Below the pieces are notes generated by a model. The model was not told the DNA's origin. It did no database searches and worked only from the letters and a program-made list of their open reading frames with translations. From Gallibacterium genomosp. 3 (GTDB taxonomy: Bacteria > Pseudomonadota > Gammaproteobacteria > Enterobacterales > Pasteurellaceae): a stretch of DNA of 64,000 nt. Made by a program: the position numbers and the translations under genes. Shown here piece by piece: positions 58,895 through 64,000 of the stretch. The first letter of the stretch is position 1. Each line of letters starts with the position of its first letter. The stretch is taken from assembly GCF_001678475.1 (NCBI RefSeq), contig NZ_JTJR01000008.1, positions 1-64,000 of the forward strand, in the 5' to 3' direction.

Positions 58895-59899
58895 TTAAGC
58901 AAGTTTTTTAACTGATTTACGGATAATTAACTCTGGATGCATTTCAATTCGAGCAGGTTCTTTATTTTTATCTGTCATCCGAGCAATTAACAGATCGATT
59001 GCCATAATCCCTAAACGCATTTTAGATTGATGTACAGTGGTTAATGGCGGTGCATAAAAACGGGAAGCATGAATATCATCATAGCCAATAATTGAAATAT
59101 CTTCTGGTACAGAAAGTCCTTTTTCGCCAATTGCAGAGATTGCACCTAACGCCATCACATCATTACAACAAAAAACAGCAGTTGGTAATTCATCTTGGAT
59201 CAAGATTTTATTCATACATTCAAACCCATCTTCAGGTTCAAAATGTCCTTCTAACACCCAATTTTGATTAATTGGTAATTTTGCTTCTTCCATCGCTTTA
59301 ACATAGCCATCGTAGCGTGTTTTTGCGGTTGTTTTATCTAAATCACCCGCAATAATGCCAATTTTCTTATGCCCAGAATCAATCAAATATTTTGTCGCTA
59401 AATAGCCACCTTCAAAGCTGTTATCTTGAATTACATCCATATTAGAATTGTTAGGACCCCAGTCCATTACGACAATTGGCAGAGTAGTAAAGTAAGCAAA
59501 GAGATCTTTGGAATCTTGTGTATATTCTGAACACATTACCAAAATACCATCTACTCTTTTTTTCACTAACATATCTAAATGATTGCTGATTTTTTGGAAA
59601 TTATTTTGTGTGTTGCATAAAAATAAAGAATAACCCTGTTGATAGCAATATTCTTCAACGGCATGGACAATTTCAGCAAAATAAGGTGTTTCACTGGTTG
59701 TAATCATCATCCCAATTGATTTGGTTGTATTTACTTTTAAGCTACGAGCAACGGCACTGGGTGAGTAGTTAAGTTGTTGGATTGCGTCCCAAACTAATTT
59801 AGTTGTGTCCTCAGCAACAAAGCGAGTTTTATTAATTACATGAGAAACTGTTGTAGTTGATACCCCTGCTAATTTTGCGACATCTTTAATTGTTGCCAT
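58895..59899 (-). CDS. purR: Purine repressor PurR (LacI family)
   Basis: A 334-residue repressor. The helix-turn-helix is [20 protein letters not shown] (residues 3-22), followed by a hinge helix [12 protein letters not shown] and a periplasmic-binding-protein-like effector domain for hypoxanthine/guanine. ATG 59899 is chosen because GGAGG lies just upstream and it gives the canonical [14 protein letters not shown] start; the frame extends to 60058 through AT-rich non-coding sequence. No clear PurR operator was seen near it or near the purine permease at 38 kb. Confidence 0.94.
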   Translation of the reverse strand: MATIKDVAKLAGVSTTTVSHVINKTRFVAEDTTKLVWDAIQQLNYSPSAVARSLKVNTTKSIGMMITTSETPYFAEIVHAVEEYCYQQGYSLFLCNTQNNFQKISNHLDMLVKKRVDGILVMCSEYTQDSKDLFAYFTTLPIVVMDWGPNNSNMDVIQDNSFEGGYLATKYLIDSGHKKIGIIAGDLDKTTAKTRYDGYVKAMEEAKLPINQNWVLEGHFEPEDGFECMNKILIQDELPTAVFCCNDVMALGAISAIGEKGLSVPEDISIIGYDDIHASRFYAPPLTTVHQSKMRLGIMAIDLLIARMTDKNKEPARIEMHPELIIRKSVKKLA

Positions 59900-60043
59900 G
59901 ATAACCTCCAAAAAAATTTGGGCTATTATAAAGATAAATATAGGAAATGTTAGCTTTTTTGTTAAATTTGTGCTCAATTTCACAAAATTAGCTATTTTTA
60001 TAAAAATAATTTTTGATATTAGAAATAGATAAATGCTTGCAAT

Positions 60044-60077
60044 AAAAAAAGCTACCAATTTAATTTGATAGCCTTTC
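60044..60077 (-). terminator. Terminator of the trp operon
   Basis: Read on the minus strand: GGCTATCAA, loop ATTAAA, TTGGTAGC (one G-T pair), then a run of seven T. It lies about 25 bases after trpA. Confidence 0.85.
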
Positions 60078-60100
60078 TTTTGAAGATATGCAAACTCGTT

Positions 60101-60913
60101 TTAGTTTTTATAGGTAGCTTGTTTCATATTACGAACAAATTCTGCTAATTCTGATAAACATTGTTGATGATTATCTAAATTTCGTTCGATAATTTTTACT
60201 ACTGCTGAACCTGAGATTGCCCCAGCAGTTCCCGCAGCCAAAGTTTCTTTTACTTGTTGTGGTTGTGCAATACCAAACCCTTGTAAGATCGGCGGTGCAT
60301 TATGTGCTTTTAAGCGTTGGATTAAATCCTCTAAATTGCTTGCATGAGATTGATTTTCTGCACTTGTTACGCCAGCACGAGAAACGAGATAAGTATAACC
60401 TTGGCTCGTCTTAGCAATACCTTCTATTGTTTTTTCATTGGCATTCGGGGGGCAAATAAATACAGGCTGAATATTAAATTTATGCGCACTTTCTAGATAA
60501 TCTGCCGTTGCAAATAGAGGAATATCTGCGACTAAAACTGCATCTATTCCAACTTGTTGGCAGCGTTGATAGAAACCATCTAATGTTTTGGCATAAATCA
60601 AATTCGCACAAAGTAATAAACTAATTGGAATTTCAGGATATTTAGCACGGACTTTCTCTAATAATTCAAAGCAAGCATCTGTACTAAATCCGGCAGATAA
60701 GGCACGATTATTTGCGGCTTGAATCACTGACCCATCAAGTAACGGATCAGAGAAAGGAAAACCTAACTCTAACGCATCTGCACCATTATCTACTAATGTA
60801 CAAATAATTTCGAAAGAGCGGTCAAGTGTTGGATCACATAAAGTCACGAAAGGAACAAATGCCCCCTGGTTTTGTTGTTGTAATTTAGCAAAAAGTTGAT
60901 TAAACCGACTCAT
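60101..60913 (-). CDS. trpA: Tryptophan synthase alpha subunit
   Basis: A 270-residue TIM-barrel enzyme that cleaves indole-3-glycerol phosphate to indole. The catalytic residues E49 ([11 protein letters not shown]) and D60 (LLDGS) are at the classical positions. The E. coli-type GVPFSDPLADG reads [11 protein letters not shown] here. It partners with TrpB, whose gene ends 2 bases upstream. It is the last gene of the trp operon. Confidence 0.97.
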   Translation of the reverse strand: MSRFNQLFAKLQQQNQGAFVPFVTLCDPTLDRSFEIICTLVDNGADALELGFPFSDPLLDGSVIQAANNRALSAGFSTDACFELLEKVRAKYPEIPISLLLCANLIYAKTLDGFYQRCQQVGIDAVLVADIPLFATADYLESAHKFNIQPVFICPPNANEKTIEGIAKTSQGYTYLVSRAGVTSAENQSHASNLEDLIQRLKAHNAPPILQGFGIAQPQQVKETLAAGTAGAISGSAVVKIIERNLDNHQQCLSELAEFVRNMKQATYKN

Positions 60914-60915
60914 AA

Positions 60916-62109
60916 TTAGGCTCCTTTCGCATTTAAGATTTTATCCACAGTGAAAATATCTTTATCACCACGACCTGAAAGATTAACCACTAAGATTTGT
61001 TCTTTTTCTGGGTTTTGTTTGATCAGTTTCAAGGCATAAGCAAGTGCATGAGAGGATTCTAATGCAGGAATAATCCCTTCATGTTGAGCTAACTCTTGGA
61101 AGGCGGCTAAAGCTTCATCATCTGTAATAGATACGTAATTTGCACGTCCTGTACTATGCAGATAAGCGTGTTGTGGTCCAACAGACGGGAAATCTAATCC
61201 TGCTGAAATAGAATAAGATTCTTCAATTTGACCATCTTTGGTTTGCATTAATGGGGATTTCATCCCAAAATAAATACCGACTGAACCATGGCCAAGAGGT
61301 GCACCATGCTCCCCCGTTTCAATGCCTTTTCCAGCAGGTTCTACACCAATTAATTGCACAGTTTGTTCATCAATAAAATCAGCAAACATTCCAATGGCAT
61401 TTGAACCACCGCCAACACAAGCAATAACTGCATCAGGCAGACGTCCTTCGCGCTCTAGCACTTGACGTTTGGTTTCTTCACCAATCATTTTCTGGAATTC
61501 ACGCACAATGGTTGGGAATGGATGTGGACCAGCCGCAGTACCTAATAAATAATGTGCTTTATCATAATTTGCTGACCAGTCACGCATTGCTTCACAACAC
61601 GCATCTTTTAATGAACAAGAGCCTTTATTCACAGAAATGACTTCAGCACCCATTAAACGCATACGGAAAACGTTCGGTGATTGACGCTCTACATCTTTTG
61701 CTCCCATATAAATGCGGCATTTTAAACCTAACATTGCACACGCTAATGCCGTAGCAACACCATGTTGTCCCGCACCTGTTTCCGCGATAATTTCGGTTTT
61801 TCCCATACGCATTGCTAAGAGTGCTTGTCCTAATACTTGGTTTGTTTTATGTGCACCGCCATGCAATAAATCTTCACGTTTCAGGTAAAGTTTGGTTTTA
61901 CTGCCTTTAGTTAAGTTTCGGCATAAGGTTAATGCGGTTGGTCGTCCAGCATAATTTTTTAGTAGATCATTGAATTGACGTTGGAATTCTGGATCTTGGC
62001 GAGCCTCAATAAATGCTTTTTCTAATTGTTGTAGTACAGGGACGAGAATTTCAGGCACATACATTCCGCCAAACTCACCAAAATAAGGGTTTAATAAAGT
62101 ATCACTCAT
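60916..62109 (-). CDS. trpB: Tryptophan synthase beta subunit
   Basis: A 397-residue pyridoxal-phosphate enzyme that joins indole and serine to make tryptophan. Cofactor Lys is K88 in [17 protein letters not shown]; the phosphate loop is [12 protein letters not shown]. Same length as E. coli TrpB. It lies between trpCF (11-base gap) and trpA (2-base gap). Confidence 0.98.
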   Translation of the reverse strand: MSDTLLNPYFGEFGGMYVPEILVPVLQQLEKAFIEARQDPEFQRQFNDLLKNYAGRPTALTLCRNLTKGSKTKLYLKREDLLHGGAHKTNQVLGQALLAMRMGKTEIIAETGAGQHGVATALACAMLGLKCRIYMGAKDVERQSPNVFRMRLMGAEVISVNKGSCSLKDACCEAMRDWSANYDKAHYLLGTAAGPHPFPTIVREFQKMIGEETKRQVLEREGRLPDAVIACVGGGSNAIGMFADFIDEQTVQLIGVEPAGKGIETGEHGAPLGHGSVGIYFGMKSPLMQTKDGQIEESYSISAGLDFPSVGPQHAYLHSTGRANYVSITDDEALAAFQELAQHEGIIPALESSHALAYALKLIKQNPEKEQILVVNLSGRGDKDIFTVDKILNAKGA

Positions 62110-62120
62110 AATGATTCATC

Positions 62121-63545
62121 CTAACTTTTCATAATTTTTTCAAAAATAGTTTTTAATTTCTCTGCATCTTTGATACCTGGTGCAGTTTCTGCGCCAGAAT
62201 TAATATCTAATCCTAAACAATGCTGCGCCATCGCACTCTCAATATTTTCTGCATTTAACCCTCCTGCAAGCATAATTTTGCCTTTCCAATCAATTGGCAA
62301 TAGTGTCCAGTCAAATATCTGTCCTGTACCGCCTTGTTGATTTTTTAATTGTGTATCAAACACATAACGGTCAACATTGCTGTCTGGTTGAAAAGTGACT
62401 TGTCCAGATGTTGGATCAACACCAACAGCGCGCCAAATTTGGCATGACTGCGGTAATTTCTGGCGTAATTGCTGAATAAAATTGCTATCTTCTTTGCCAT
62501 GTAGTTGTACTGCAAATAGTGATAATTGTTGGCTTAATGTCACAATTGTTTCAATGGATTGATTTTGAAATACGCCCACATAACGTAATGGTGCTGCTGT
62601 CATAACTTGTTGTGCTTGCGATAAGGTAAGACAGCGAGGGGAGTGTTCTGCAAAAATCAACCCACCATATAATGCCCCCTGTTGATAAGCAACGGCTGCA
62701 TCCTCTGCACGTGTCACCCCACACACCTTATTTTCACCATAAATAATTGCTCTTACTGCAGCATTAAGATCATGGCTTCCCATTAAACTGCTGCCAATCA
62801 AAAATGCATGTGCAACAGGTTTTAATTCTCGTACTTGTTGATGTGTATAAATACCTGATTCACTAATAATAATACGATCGTTAGGAATATTCGGCGCTAA
62901 TGTTAAGGTACGTTGTAAATCGACAGATAAATCATGCAAATTACGGTTATTAATCCCAATAACTTTTGCTTCTAATGCAATGGCACGTTGTAATTCTTCT
63001 TCATTTGAGGTTTCTGTTAATACCCCCATTCCTAATGAGTGAGCTAAATCAGCCAAAATGCGATAAGTATTATCATCAACAACAGATAACATTAAAAGAA
63101 TAGCATCTGCTTGATAATAACGTGCTAAATAGACCTGATATTCGCTAATCATAAAATCTTTGCAAAGAACAGGCTGTTTAACCAATTTGCGTACTCTTGG
63201 TAAATAAGCAAAATTCCCTTGAAAATACTTTTCGTCAGTTAGCACAGAAATTGCACTGGCATAATGACGATAAACTGAAGCAATCCCTTCTAGATCAAAC
63301 TCTTCTCGAATTAATCCTTTTGATGGCGAAGCCTTTTTACATTCTAAAATAAAAGCAGGAATTTCATGTGTACCTTGAGCTAAAGCTTGGTAAAAATCAC
63401 GATCACTCTGTTCAATTTGATCTTTAAATTGCGCTAATGGAAAGTTTGCTTGTTGTGTTTTTACCCAATCTAATTTATCAGCCACAATTTTTTGTAATAC
63501 GGTGGCTTTTTGTTGAAGTGTTTGTGAAAAATCTTGTGTGATCAT
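62121..63545 (-). CDS. trpCF: Bifunctional TrpC/TrpF
   Basis: A 474-residue fusion of indole-3-glycerol phosphate synthase (about 1-255, [37 protein letters not shown]) and phosphoribosylanthranilate isomerase (about 256-474, [38 protein letters not shown]). It carries out two consecutive steps of tryptophan synthesis. The fusion is usual in gamma-proteobacteria. It lies 14 bases after trpD. Confidence 0.97.
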   Translation of the reverse strand: MITQDFSQTLQQKATVLQKIVADKLDWVKTQQANFPLAQFKDQIEQSDRDFYQALAQGTHEIPAFILECKKASPSKGLIREEFDLEGIASVYRHYASAISVLTDEKYFQGNFAYLPRVRKLVKQPVLCKDFMISEYQVYLARYYQADAILLMLSVVDDNTYRILADLAHSLGMGVLTETSNEEELQRAIALEAKVIGINNRNLHDLSVDLQRTLTLAPNIPNDRIIISESGIYTHQQVRELKPVAHAFLIGSSLMGSHDLNAAVRAIIYGENKVCGVTRAEDAAVAYQQGALYGGLIFAEHSPRCLTLSQAQQVMTAAPLRYVGVFQNQSIETIVTLSQQLSLFAVQLHGKEDSNFIQQLRQKLPQSCQIWRAVGVDPTSGQVTFQPDSNVDRYVFDTQLKNQQGGTGQIFDWTLLPIDWKGKIMLAGGLNAENIESAMAQHCLGLDINSGAETAPGIKDAEKLKTIFEKIMKS

Positions 63546-63559
63546 ATAACATTAATCTC

Positions 63560-64000
63560 TTAATACTGCGTTAATTTTTCTAATGTTTGCAAGGCGTTAC
63601 CGCTTGCTAAATGTTCTAAGACTTGTTGAGTTGTTTGTTTCAGATCGTTGTAGCCAAATAATTTGAGAAGCAGCGCTGTATTTGCCGCAACAGCATTCAT
63701 ATGCGCATCACTGCCTTTACCTTGTAAAATCAAACGGACAACCTCTGCATTTTCTGCTGGTTCGCCACCTTTTATTGCTTCTAAGGGTTGTGGTTTTAAA
63801 CCAAAATCTTCCGCTGTTAATGTATAGCGTTCAATAGCACCATTGATAATTTCCGCAACTTCTGTTGGTCCATGTAGTGCAACTTCATCTAAACCACTAC
63901 CATGGATCACAACACTATGTTGATGACCTAATGCAAGAGCAGTTTCAGCATAAGGCTGGATTAATTGTGGATGATATACGCCTAACATTTGATGTTTTGG
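63560..64000 (-). CDS. trpD: Anthranilate phosphoribosyltransferase, C-terminal part
   Basis: The last 146 or so codons of TrpD, cut by the window edge. Recognised by GVYHPQLIQPYAETALALGHQHSVVIHGSG and DEVALHGPTEVAEI, the family's C-terminal alpha/beta domain. It transfers phosphoribose to anthranilate. The true start and the substrate-binding N-terminal half lie beyond 64000. Confidence 0.95.
   Translation of the reverse strand, partial: PKHQMLGVYHPQLIQPYAETALALGHQHSVVIHGSGLDEVALHGPTEVAEIINGAIERYTLTAEDFGLKPQPLEAIKGGEPAENAEVVRLILQGKGSDAHMNAVAANTALLLKLFGYNDLKQTTQQVLEHLASGNALQTLEKLTQY

Noticed and set aside
58895..60058. Longer PurR with an N-terminal membrane-like extension
   Set aside because: The extra 53 residues come from AT-rich non-coding DNA; ATG 59899 has a strong ribosome binding site and the canonical LacI-family start.
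62121..63545. Novel fusion in trpCF
   Set aside because: The TrpC-TrpF fusion is the normal state in gamma-proteobacteria.

Overview
This 64 kb chromosomal segment looks like a member of the Pasteurellaceae (gamma-proteobacteria). The DNA is AT-rich. Nearly all proteins have clear E. coli or Haemophilus-type counterparts, and several neighbourhoods are those of enterobacteria and Pasteurellaceae: pheM-pheST-ihfA, yqcC-truC, prmB/smrB, ribE/mdtK and lysO-ybjD. A four-gene chaperone-usher cluster whose last gene resembles the F17 lectin adhesin recalls the F17-like fimbriae known from Gallibacterium. A genus call from this window alone would be an inference. No phage, insertion sequence, CRISPR array or rRNA gene was seen; there is one tRNA gene (Val-GAC).

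Layout. (1) 0.5-12.7 kb: a glycogen operon on the plus strand. It starts with an in-frame malQ-glgB fusion carrying a Lys/Thr/Ala-rich tail, followed by glgX, glgC, glgA and, after a terminator, glgP. Together these make ADP-glucose, polymerise and branch it, debranch and phosphorolyse it, and recycle maltodextrins. (2) 13.0-18.1 kb: an F17-type fimbrial cluster (major pilin, chaperone, usher, tip adhesin). It has a C7 tract in the putative promoter spacer and a terminator after the pilin gene. (3) 18.1-29.3 kb: housekeeping genes. These are the cystine transporter tcyP (minus), an RluA-type pseudouridine synthase, pheST with a leader-peptide attenuator, ihfA, an NlpC/P60 lipoprotein, ppnN, queF, a Zn-ribbon protein, and yqcC-truC. 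(4) 29.5-33.6 kb: a TAXI-type TRAP transporter with a universal stress protein. (5) 33.7-39.7 kb: folX, tqsA, lysO, the OLD-family gene ybjD, a purine permease and ychN. (6) 39.7-46.0 kb: recB, recD and gloB. (7) 46.0-47.1 kb: a small AT-rich islet with one orphan membrane protein and possibly a second small gene. (8) 47.3-52.4 kb: prmB, smrB, a DUF1007 protein, a NicO-type Ni/Co transporter, a periplasmic alpha/beta hydrolase, tRNA-Val and a GST. (9) 52.5-60 kb: asnS, an Mlc/NagC-like ROK regulator without the usual zinc motif, a possible 18-residue peptide gene with its own promoter and hairpin, a Gfo/Idh/MocA oxidoreductase, a MATE pump, ribE and purR. (10) 60.1-64 kb: the trp operon (trpD partial, trpCF, trpB, trpA) on the minus strand, cut by the right edge.

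No complete undescribed multi-gene system is evident. The least explained items are the malQ-glgB fusion with its basic tail, the hairpin-plus-18-codon unit near 55.5 kb, the orphan islet near 46.5 kb, the putatively phase-variable fimbrial promoter, and a roughly 58 bp repeat present twice in inverted orientation (179-236 and 24992-25050). All family assignments are from reading the sequence; no database search was run.
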